This document shows, one piece after another, positions 9,547 through 19,338 of a stretch of 29,646 bases of DNA. The translations under genes were made by a program, and so were the position numbers. Location: contig JAAMPI010000638.1 in the NCBI GenBank assembly GCA_013054445.1, positions 1-29,646 on the forward strand, in the 5' to 3' direction. The notes below the pieces were generated by a model. That model was not told where the DNA came from. It was given only the letters and a program-made list of their open reading frames with translations, and made no database searches. The stretch comes from Cudoniella acicularis. Its lineage: Eukaryota > Ascomycota > Leotiomycetes > Helotiales > Helotiaceae. Numbering within the stretch: position 1 is the first letter of the stretch; each line of letters opens with the position of its first letter.

Positions 9547-11099
9547 ATATTTAGACGTAGGTTGTAAGAGCAGTGAATTGGAGTTCGGATCACCTCAGGA
9601 ATTGGTTTCACGGTTTTTATTCTTCGGACGAGAACCAAATTCAATTTAATTACTACTTCTTAAAATGCATAATTTGTTTGTCCAAACTTGTTTTATGCAA
9701 GATCTTTACTTCATGATTATCTAAGAGTCAAGACTGAGTAGTTCAATCCTGATCGAGAGCTCCCCTTCAGGACGGTTTTTTATTGTGACGTTTCCCGATC
9801 CACAGGGCACGCTCAAAGTACCCCTAGATCAGCATCATTCAACTATCAGGAATAACCCATCCAGAATCTAGACCACAATTACCAATCCACAACATCGGTA
9901 TCCGCATACGGACCCCCGAGTCACCGACTTCTACTGTATCTTTCCTCTCCTCCTTCTCAAGTACCGACTCACCAATCCCTAGAACCCATCAAAAGAAAGC
10001 CATTTGAACGAATCGGCTATTTTACATCAGATTCTCAGATTGCCATGAGAAGAAAGCTGCAGTTTACATTAGGTTGGGGCTTAGTGCAAGGAGCCGCGAT
10101 TTAGCGTTTCCTTTATCTATGATGACTTCGATTTTTGAAAGTTTAGTCCTGCAGAAAAACGTGCGTAGTTAGAAGTTTAATCAGTGCTGATGCAACGTCT
10201 AAGGAAGTGAAAATAGTTCTTATTCCCGCTTGATAAGGACAACACAGATTCAATGTAATACAGTTGGAAGTTTTGAATACAATCAGGAGCTGAAGAATCT
10301 GAATACCGACTTAGCTGATTGAACTGAAGTCTGATATCTTCTTACTTGTGTTTTTCTCGTCACCTTCCACTTCTACGGCAAGTTTCAACAATTATCTTCT
10401 TATCTAAGGTTCGAAATTGACGGAGCAGGCTCCGCGTGGTGCCTGGCCCAACCGCCGTTGGTACTTAGCCCCTCCAGTGCATTTCTCTCGCGTTCCTCGG
10501 CGAAAACGCCAACCATGCGCGACGGAGATTTCCTGCTCTTTGGCAGGGGGACAAGGAGAGTAAGATAATGCCATAAGAATGGGGTTCAACTATCATTAGA
10601 TCATGACTGTGGTGGAATACCGAGACTTGCATTTTTAGGGAGGCCGAGATTTGTCGGGGAAGTTTCGAATTTGAGTGTATAGAAAGACTTGCGTATTGAA
10701 TTCCAGCTTTTCTATTATCTTGTGAAATTATGTGTAATAATATTATTAAGGAAAGGAGTACAGCTGTTCTGGTATTCAAACACTACTATTAAGAGCCCTA
10801 CTAGAAGGGATGAGCATCGATCATAGCTAGAATTAAGAGTACTGTTTGCAGCATGGTCGAAGCCTCTTCGCTGCGTTCAGGGTTAGTGTTAGTGTACACC
10901 TGTATCACGGTGGTGTGTATTGAAGCTTTTAATACCCACTCCGTGTAGTGTAAGCTCTTACACCACTTAGTTCCCTCGGTGTGGGTTCTTTACGTATCAC
11001 TGAGAGTGTACTGAACTGCGGACTAGGTAGCCACATAATTTACAAGTTTCTCCTACAGTCGATTTCTAGGGCCTTATCAGAGGTATTGTCAAGCCCTAC
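9547..11099. other. gene-free region before the AT-rich island
   Basis: No supported gene. The segment 10400-10560 is locally GC-rich, and short frames exist on the minus strand but lack codon structure or family features. A short hairpin, GTGTAAG/CTTACAC, lies at about 10948-10963, inside a stretch rich in GTGT and ACAC words (about 10890-10990). Confidence 0.45.
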
Positions 11100-11742
11100 C
11101 AGGCTAGCCCAAGCATTTTTTTTTAGGGTCAAATATAACGCTAGAAAGTTCTAGGGCCCCTAAGAACCTCTTAAAGTAGTACTTTATAAATATAAGTGAT
11201 AGAAGCATATAAAAGATAGAGATTAAAAAACTGATCTATACTTAGTATTAGTATATTAAAGAAATAATCAAAGTAATTAATTACTAGTCAAATTAAATTA
11301 GTTTAATTAATATTTATCATTTTATTATTCTTTAATTCTGTATATAAAACATAAGCTAGAAATGATTAAATAAGTGCTTCTAGATAATAAGAAGAAAAAT
11401 CGAAGTTATTATCTTAATATTTTAAGTTAAGCAAAGACTAAAAGAGATAGAAAGAGATTTTTAAACTAAAAGAGAGTATAACACCTAGCTCCTATATTAT
11501 TCTAGTTTAGGACCTTTAATTCTATAATTATAATTTAATTTTAATTAGGGTTTAAATTTATTAATTAAATTTGATTAGTATCTATTAGTCAAATCAAATC
11601 AAATCATTTTATATATTACTTAGTATACTTCTAGTAAAAGTCTATGTAGGAATCGAGTAATACTACTAGTAATACATATGGATCGCCGCACTGCTACGGG
11701 AAGTTTAGTTTAGTATGAGCTAAGATAGGCACCATACGGCCG

Positions 11743-12167
11743 TGTCACGATATGCGGGTATTATAAATCAATTTTTTCTCTCTTATACTTCCTATTCAGT
11801 TAGTAAGCTTGCCGCTCTTGCTCAGGGGCTAATCACCCTCGGCCCACCCTCGGCTCAGCCAACTCACCTGAGTTGCATAAGCAACCTAAGCAACTCACCT
11901 GTGTTACAGCTCTGCAAAGGCACGAAGGCCCTGACGTCACGTGGGACGTATTTGCAAGAAGGTGCTATATTAACGAAGAAACTAAGCTGAGGAGAGAAGA
12001 AGGAGAGGTGGCCCTNAAGGGGTCTTATATACAGGAGGTGAGTACTNGCAAGCGAGGTCACGTGATAAGGGGTTAGGGGGACGTGTCGCAGCCTCCTGTC
12101 GCATATAGCGCCACACTGTCTGAGTCTCACTAGTCACAGGACTGTGCGTTGCACTAGGTCTGTGACA
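11743..12167 (+). mobile_element. candidate solo or partial LTR of a retrotransposon
   Basis: The segment starts TGTCAC and ends GTGACA, the short TG..CA inverted ends expected of an LTR, over 425 bases. It is less AT-rich than the surrounding island. It contains the only two ambiguous bases of the window (12016 and 12047). The flanking five-base words do not match as a target-site duplication, and no clear primer-binding site follows, so an old or partial copy is more likely than a complete solo LTR. The boundaries are my inference from the terminal words. Confidence 0.4.
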
Positions 12168-12227
12168 AGTATAACCTCTTTTCCTAATCTGCCTAAACCA
12201 AACCCGCCGTCTAAGCACCTTAGCCCT

Positions 12228-12572
12228 ATGCCTTCTACTAGTAGGAATAAAACTAGGAGAAAGAGAAAGAAACACGCGGGTAAAGTATAGTATTAAGATA
12301 TCTAAAATAAAAAGAAGTTAACTAAGTACTATCGAAATTCATATATAAAATCGCCCCTAGGAGACGTTAAGGAGACGATGTTATAGAACGATAAGGCTGA
12401 GTCGCTTAACCTTATCACGTGTATATAAGCGAATATAGATCTAAAAATAGCCCTAGAGGAATCCCGGTCGGAGCTAAAGTAGGATCTACGCTTAGAGGCA
12501 AGACGAGGAAAGTGTAACCGGGCCTTAAAGGAGCTAAAACTAGCCTATTTTGGCACCAAAATAACCTCTTAA
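12228..12572 (+). pseudogene. stop-riddled remnant coding frame, probably from a transposon
   Basis: One frame reads about 115 codons from ATG at 12228 with a basic start (about ten Lys/Arg in the first 20 residues) and later an alternating Glu/Arg/Lys/Leu pattern that looks helical. It is interrupted by six internal TAG or TAA codons and ends at TAA. Internal stops of only the TAG/TAA type and a near absence of CAN codons fit C-to-T decay by RIP. It follows the LTR-like segment by about 60 bases, the place of a gag gene in a retroelement, but I recognise no domain. Confidence 0.45.
12546..12563. repeat. 18-base palindrome at the island edge
   Basis: TATTTTGG (12546-12553) and CCAAAATA (12556-12563) are exact reverse complements around CA. 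The palindrome marks where AT-rich decayed sequence gives way to ordinary composition and overlaps the word ATAACCTCTTAATA, which also occurs at about 2389-2402. Confidence 0.45.
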
Positions 12573-12575
12573 TAC

Positions 12576-13211
12576 ATGCTCCACCGCCGTCTACTGGTGC
12601 TCACCACTGCTCACCCGCTTCCCACCTTCGCCTCACCCAGCATTGCCAATAAAGCAGCCCCACTTACCTTCCCGAACATAAACAGATTTCGTGCAGGTGA
12701 GGATTCAGGTTAAACAGCCAGCTGTTATCGCGAGAGTGGTCACTCATGAGTGTTTCTCACCATTTCTATAGGCGGGTCAAGACTTGGCGTCGTTTCACAG
12801 AATTCGCAGACAAAGCAATACGAAACAACTTTTTTGTTCCAAACATTCCTTGATTAATGCACCCTTCAAGGACCCCCAATGTATGGCCAATCAAAATTAT
12901 GCACTATGGGGATTTTCAGAGTTTCGATGTAGTATGCATTAAACCCACAAACAAAGTCGTCATATCTTCGATCTCATGTAATCTTCATCTGATCTCCCGA
13001 TGACTGCAATGGAGAAGCATCGGAAGACCAAGGTCGCAGAATTGTTCCAAGATTTCATCCACTCGCATATTCGGAGGGCGAAAGTATGGATACTCTCCAG
13101 AGTCCCCATCTTCACCCAATATACATCTTTCGCCATCCGAGAGTTGTCATGATCTTTTATTCTCCGGTTGTTGACAACCCATCTGGTATGGGTTGATCCT
13201 TCCTGTTCTTG
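12576..13211. other. intergenic region upstream of the membrane protein
   Basis: Composition is back to normal. No supported gene is seen. Several ATG codons occur (about 13000-13015), and a short upstream exon encoding a signal peptide for the next gene cannot be excluded, though I found no splice path that joins one. Confidence 0.4.
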
Positions 13212-16200
13212 ATGGCTGGCCATGTTTTCAACGATGATTCTTTTGAAGAGGATTATTCTCCCCTTCACAACATTCTTTTAGATCTTGAAAACTTAATATT
13301 CCCTAATCATATTCTTATCGATTCTTCGTCGCCATCGACCCCGTCAAGTACAAACGATGCGCGAAATGCTCTCATCACGGACCCTCCCATTCCTCTCGAG
13401 CTTCGTCAAAACAACCCTCAGGATTGTTCAAACCTCATCAGCGCGTCTGTTAACAGAGCAACCGTCGAGATCTCCAGGACAATTATTGCCCTCAATGCGA
13501 CGTTCTCTCAGCAGCTCCAGCAAGCCTCGATTTCCGCTTCTAATAGCATCAAATCTGCGCAAGGCTCAGCTTCGTCTACCATTGATATCGTTGTTAAAAG
13601 TGCGAGTGTGGCCACATCATCGGCTTTCTCCAGTGTTACAGTTGCGAACTTGATAGCGACGAGCGCAAATTCTGCATTGACGAGTGTGCAGCTGAGCGCA
13701 AGTACAGCAATGTCTGTGGCAAATTCGTCCCTGGCGGACGCAAGTTCGAGCTTGACACTCGCGAACTTGGCTCTGACCAGCGCACAATCGACGATTACAA
13801 ATGTGAATCTAGCATTGACAAGTGTGTCATCGGCATCAAGTAGCGATGTGGCCAGACTCAGTTCAAGCTTGAGCATACTGCAATCGAGCGTTTTGTCTGT
13901 CCAAGTAAGATTTTCCTCTTATTTATAATCCAACCAATTATGACACAAACTAATAAAAACTTGTAGTCGTCGGCTTCAGCAGCCATAGCTGCAGCGCAAG
14001 TAGTCCTTGCCTCAGCAACCGGATCTGCGACAGCACAGGCTTCATCAATTCTCGCGTCGGCAGCTTCAGCTACGGCTCCCGTACAAACCATATCGATTGG
14101 ATCTGTAAGTTTTGGTATAATGGAAATCGAGCATAATATTCTGACCCCCAGTATAGAATCAATCTCCTCCGACACTCCAAGTCCCACCAATATTTTCTCT
14201 CAGTCCTGCCCAAGCAGCAGCGATAGTGATCGGAGCCGTGGTAGCTTCAGTGCTCTTTAGTTTCGGGATTTACTTCCTAGTCAAAAGGATAAAGAGGAGG
14301 AACGAAATAGATAGCTACCTGGATGAAAAGAGCTTTGCCAGTAGTCCAAGAAACCTACCATCACGGATGAGCCCCACACTTCGAACTGGTAATGCGATGA
14401 CAATCAAATTCAGCCCACCAAAATCGTCCGATGCTCCGCCTCCTGATAAACCCACACTTCGCCGACATTTGGACTTTCCTATCGAATGCTCCGGTCCATC
14501 AAAGAGGGACTCATCTAAGACCATCAGCTCAGAGGTCGATGGTTCTCCATCTGGCTCTTCAAGCAATCCACCTCGTACGGCACCTCCCACTTCCAATTTT
14601 TCCAAGGGACGCAGTATTCCTGCAAGCAGGCCTTTATCTTCGCTTCTTGGAGCCTGGCCTTTAATATTCGACGCAGCTGACGAGCATATTGCACCGCAAA
14701 GAGGTGTTTCTAGTCCGGAACCTACATGGCCATTCCAGAATCAAAGTCCGAACACAAATATTATCGAACAAAGCCAGCCTAGCGACCCTGTCCCAATAAC
14801 GAAAAGTGAAGCATTTATTTTCGAAGAATTACCCGAAAATCCGATTGTAGCGGATCCGTCTGGTGATCCTTTTATTAATCAATATACCGAGCCCATTTCG
14901 GAACCAATTGAAAATCCATTCGAAGACCCAGCCGCGGAAGAATTCAAGGTGCCCTTCGAGAAAAAAATCGTTGGTCCTTCTCAAGAAGGAATAGATGAAG
15001 TCGTCGAAAAAGATATCCGGGTCTCAGTCGAAAACAGCATGGAGGATTTAGTAGAGGAACATACAGAAACATCGACTCCTCAAAAACTGGTTGATGATGA
15101 GTTATTGGTTCAACCACCTACGAAAACCCTTCCTAAACCTCTGGAGGAACCCATCGAAGAGATTCTTGAGCAGCCAATTGGACAACTTCCAAAGCCATTC
15201 CCACTTCAAGCCGAGCCAGGGATTCAACAACGTCTTGACGACATGGCGCTTGAACAGCTCCTCCCACAACAGCCAAAGAAAATTCCAGCACCCGAAACCT
15301 TAGCTCTCTTGAGAGAGGATGAACAACCAAGAAATAGCGCGGTGCCCGAAATCGATAAACTTCTTCGCATAGTTGCTCGACAAAACGAGGTCATGCGCAA
15401 CAAACCACTGTTCTGGAGTGATTTTAGGGCACCTGACCCGGAAGTGGAAATGGCAATGCCTGACCCGTTGTCAAGAGAGCCCTTACCACCGAGAGAGGCT
15501 TTAGGACCACCGCCAGAAATTCTACTCGTAGATGCCTTAGTAAATCTGGAGCAAAGAGACAGAACACTCTCGCCACTTCGCCGGAACCCAATCGACATTG
15601 TCCCGGTAGTCGAGCCTCTTGAAGCTTCGGAATTATTTTCGCCAAAATCACCTCCACTCGTTGCTACCGAGCCAAGAGATAGAACACTCTCACCTCTTCG
15701 TCGTAACCCAGTCAACGATTTCCCTGTACCTGAACCTGAAGCTGCAGAATTACCTCTGCCAAACCCACCTGATTCGCCTCCATACATTGCTGCAGAACAA
15801 AAAGCAACACTCCCTCAAGATTTATCGGCACATAATATGGGATTGTCACCATTTGGACCAAATGGCAGAATTCGAAATATTACCTCCTTACTTGCTGAGA
15901 ATGAAACTGATTTCAGCTTTGAGAAGCCAACCGGCGAGATCACCGAGAATGGTGATCGCGAGGAAAGAGGGAGGTCGATGATAAGAACTTCAGATATCAT
16001 CGAGGCTAGATTGTCTGGACTGGTTCTCGCGAATGAAAAGAGGAAAGCTGTTGAAGAGGAAAAAGAAAGGACTGTCTCACCCCTGAGGCGGAATCCAGTT
16101 GATTCCACACAAATTCCGGTAGATCAAAGAGACAGGACTTTGTCACCACTTCGACGAAATCCAAGCAGTTTCTCTATAAAAAGGAAGTCGAGAACTCTAT

Positions 16201-16619
16201 CACCGCTACGCATCACAAATACTCCGCTCAAACTCGTTCCTACTCCCAACATTTCACGCGAGGACTCACCACTCCGTCGCAATCCTTTACAGCGCAACGC
16301 ATCTGCCGCTCCAGGCACGGGGCCAAAGACTTCAACTGCTGCTGAAAACTCCATCAGACCAGCCAGCAACGTAAAGTTCTCACAAAAACTCTCCAAGTTC
16401 CAAACCTTAGCTTCCCAAAACCAGAACGATGGTATAGCGGCAACGAATGAGGTTACCCAGCGAGCAATCGCAGGCATCTATATCCCTGGTAGTTTGAGGG
16501 AACAGGCCGTAAGAAATTTGAGAAGTTTGAGCAAATCTCGGGAGAGGGGAGAAAGTACAGTCAGGAGAGTGGGTTCGGGAGCTTTGTCGCGTAGTGCGTC
16601 GCAGCCGGGTGGAAGATAG
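13212..16619 (+). CDS. single-pass membrane protein with six SPLRRNP-type cytoplasmic repeats
   Basis: I do not recognise a named family. My model has three exons, 13212-13904, 13967-14104 and 14157-16619, with introns of 62 bases (branch ACTAAT) and 52 bases, giving 1097 residues. Residues 75-277 are Ser/Ala/Thr-rich with recurring VANLALTS-like units. Residues 297-319 form one transmembrane helix (AAAIVIGAVVASVLFSFGIY..) followed by the stop-transfer KRIKRR. The tail of about 775 residues is Pro/Glu-rich, contains an NPF-type motif (ENPFEDP), and carries six RDRTLSPLRRNP-like repeats at about 744, 784, 913, 935, 954 and 978. The layout of a Ser-rich ectodomain, one helix and a long tail recalls fungal cell-wall stress sensors, but no WSC domain is present. 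No signal peptide is visible after the ATG at 13212, so a missing first exon or type III insertion is possible. It converges on the retropepsin-like gene. Confidence 0.8.
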
Positions 16620-17403
16620 GGGAAGCTGTGGCGAATTTTGGAGCTGTGTTTTTAGGGCATATTTATTTTGGTCAGTGGTGTCTAAGTGGGTGGGTTGGTG
16701 GATGATTCCCTTTTAGCATACTTTCAATTGTTTTTAATACATTTGTCGATTTGTGAAGAAAGAGAGAAAGAAGCGCACATGACCTCGTGCAGAAAATGGA
16801 TCCATCCAACCCCTTTTCGCCCTCGCTTAGCACCCCAGACGCAACTTGATGCCGTATTTCCTTCTTCGTGCACAGCCGATTTATCGTGTACTGTAAGGTC
16901 TGACGCTCTATAGCAACGATACTTATGATGTAATGTGCAAAGTTTTGTAACCGCTGTATAAAAATTTCAAAAGGTGGCGATGGATTAATTGCATGCTAAT
17001 TTACATCAAGCGCAACGCTATAGTTTAGCGATGTCACCCCTATATTTTAGCGAGACCTCGCCAATCCTGCTGCGATTTTGTGCAGCCCCAATTCTGCAAA
17101 GGTATCAACTCGAAGCAGCGTTGCTTCCTCAGAAATCCCAATATAGAAAATTACACATAGACAAGTCTCTCAGACTCTCAGCCTCAGCTTGATTACATCA
17201 CATATACATTAATTTGGGGGGTTTATTGACTAAAGCTTTGCCTCTACAGGAATACCGCGGCTAGCTAAGTAAAGAATGTCCCTTTTACACCCTCAAGAGG
17301 CTTAGAGCTAATAGCTTCAAGGAAAGATTCCTAATCATATATACGTATTACGTATGCCCTGCTTGCTGGAATACCGGAAATGCGAATGTAAAGGATAAAT
17401 GAA
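16620..17403. other. convergent intergenic region
   Basis: It holds the 3' ends of two convergent genes. I see no supported gene. A short hairpin, CGCTA/TAGCG, lies at 17016-17030. A 67-residue plus-strand frame at about 16989-17192 has no family features and is treated as chance. Confidence 0.45.
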
Positions 17404-19014
17404 CTACAACTTCTCTGTTGATACAGACTTCACGGAGGGCGCGGTTGATGTACTTAGTGTCGTACTTGACTCATTTACCAGCAAAGGGAGGCTTGTTGCC
17501 GACGCCGCTGACGAAGTGAATGAGCTGGAATCCAGCGCCGTGTTGGACGTGATTGCAGCCGCTACACCGGGTGAAGTACCGACAGGGGGGATTGAGGGCA
17601 CCGCAGAGACAGGATCGGTCTGGACTTGAGTTTGTGAAGCGCCGGCAAGGTGAAGTTTGCGATAACGCTCCCGTTCCTCCGCTTCCTGTTGGCGTTCGGC
17701 GGCTTCGAGAATCTCGTCGCGATCCGCAACAGCGTCTCTTGTGATCTCAAGTTGCTGCTCTTCTTCTACAAGGACGCGAAGTCAGTAAGATGAAACTGTG
17801 AGGATAAATAGTAGCATACGCCTGTGCCTGTGTCTTCCGACAAGAGGTAGCACTGTCCTCCCCACATCGATGTCCCTTTCCCCGTCTAAAAATTCCTTGC
17901 CGAATAGCATATCAGATGGAAACGCCTCTGCAATGAAAAAGATGGTTTTCCGTGTCCGTGTTGTGGAGTTCAGAAACCAGGTCAAGGTTATAGTCTCAGT
18001 CGGATGATGTTCTGTGCCATTGAAATCCACGTAGACGAATTCATGGTCCACAAGCGGTCTTATTTGGTTGCTCATTGATGCCCGCTCGATGATGTCTCTT
18101 CGGACCCAGTTTCCATTTGCACCGGTATCTGGTTTCGCACGTATACCGTGCCATTTGGAGGTTGTGACATCCACCCCATCTTCTGCCCCTGTCCAGAATG
18201 TCACAGTCCAAGGATCCCCATTATTGCTTAGGAATTCTGGGCCAGAATTCCCAGCACCTTGTTGCATATTCAAGAGATCAGGGAGTGTAGTTCCGTGAAA
18301 TGCTGCTATATTGGTACTGGATCCGTCATTGTAATTCAACACGAAGTTACTATTTCGTGGCGAGTGGAAACGAATCTTGCCATTCATTATGGCGGGTGTA
18401 TTCTCTTCATTGACTCCATTCATAGGATCTTCTTGTGCACCCGAATGAGTCGTAACATTTGTCGTTGATGATCCATCATTGTAGTTAATCACAGTGTTTG
18501 CTGGCGTTTTGACCTCCCTGAAAAACCATGTCAGCCATTTGAAAACGCTCCAGGTTAGGAGAAGACCACAGTACCCAAGTACAAGTTCCCGAAACAGCAT
18601 GACAGATTCTCGAAAGTTTTTGCTGGCCTTTTCGAACCTCTTAAGAAGGTCCTTGCTTGTGAGCTCAAAACTGGAAAGTCTGATCTTTGATGCCTTTTTC
18701 ATCGTAACAGTTGCCAGTTCTTCGTGGTAAGTGGAAATCCTGGATGCCCGATATTCGCAGTTCTTAAGGGCTAGTCCCACAGATGCTGGAAATTCGACTG
18801 ACGCACCGTTGATAATGTCAAGCATTTCTGATAAGATGGTGAGATACAGGTTCAAATCATCTATCTCTTCACCCAAGTCATGCCAGATGTAAACCGACCG
18901 GGCCTGGGCCTCTTGCTCTGCTTGTGAAATATTGTCCCTGATTGCACGTTGTAGGTCAGTGACAGTATTAACAAGGACTATGGTGCTAGCGGCGAGGCCA
19001 ACAAGATCAGCCAT
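17404..19014 (-). CDS. helical N-domain, duplicated NYNDGSS motif and retropepsin-like domain protein
   Basis: Two exons, 19014-17820 and 17765-17404, with a 54-base intron (GTATGC..TTGTAG), give 518 residues. The ATG at 19014 is used because the frame upstream offers only TTG. Residues 1-145 (MADLVGLAASTIVLVNTV..) are helical and resemble N-terminal domains of fungal NLR/STAND proteins or HeLo-like effectors. Residues 146-166 are hydrophobic (CGLLLTWSVFKWLTWFF), perhaps a membrane segment. INYNDGSSTTNV (about 177-186) and LNYNDGSSTNIA (about 226-237) are a duplicated motif. Residues 290-380 look like a retropepsin fold: DTGA at 296-299, NWVRRDII after it, and the late MLFGKEFL that matches the family's hydrophobic-Gly flap-closing strand. 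The tail (about 400-440) is Glu/Gln/Arg-rich coiled coil, followed by a Ser/Thr-rich end. Proteolytic activity is a family inference. The gene diverges from a DUF6594 gene. Confidence 0.82.
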
Positions 19015-19338
19015 TGTTTGCAATCAAATTGAAATCTTATTTCGTCATTAATTTTGCTTCGCAGAATTTGAAATCTTTTGGGGAAGCTTTTGTTTCCACA
19101 CAGAACTGAACTTGAATGATCCTTCAGCCTCACATTCCATCTCATTCTCTCGGCGGCTAACTCGCCATCTCGATTGGGCGGGCTTGAAATAGGTAAGACA
19201 AGCGGGCCAGTAAACAGCCCGCAACGAACATATCACAAGAAAAGCCAGCCACGACCCAAAAATATTTGATGAACATAAAATACCTTCAATAAGGCTGTAG
19301 AGCCTTCCAAGATATATATCATCATTACCATCAACGTC
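19015..19338. promoter_or_regulatory. compact shared promoter of two divergent genes
   Basis: Only 324 bases separate the start codons of the retropepsin-like gene (minus) and the DUF6594 gene (plus). Both promoters must lie here or overlap the coding ends. This arrangement often goes with co-expression, which is an inference. A TATATAT word lies at 19313-19319, close before the DUF6594 start. Confidence 0.5.

Larger units (their letters stand above)
11100..12575. repeat. AT-rich, RIP-decayed repeat island
   Basis: Base composition changes sharply here. Much of 11140-11680 and 12285-12500 consists of TA, TTA and CTA words, with few CA or TG dinucleotides. Depletion of CpA/TpG with excess TpA is the direct signature of RIP, a premeiotic mutation of duplicated DNA in ascomycetes. 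The island includes an LTR-like segment (11743-12167) and a remnant frame (12228-12572). It divides the oxidoreductase gene group from the genes on the right. Confidence 0.7.

Noticed and set aside
11742..12275. Short frames on both strands across the LTR-like segment
   Set aside because: They cross ambiguous bases and a decayed repeat, and no conserved domain is readable.
12960..13268. Minus-strand frame of 102 codons overlapping the start of the membrane protein gene
   Set aside because: Shadow of the plus-strand gene and its leader; no family features.
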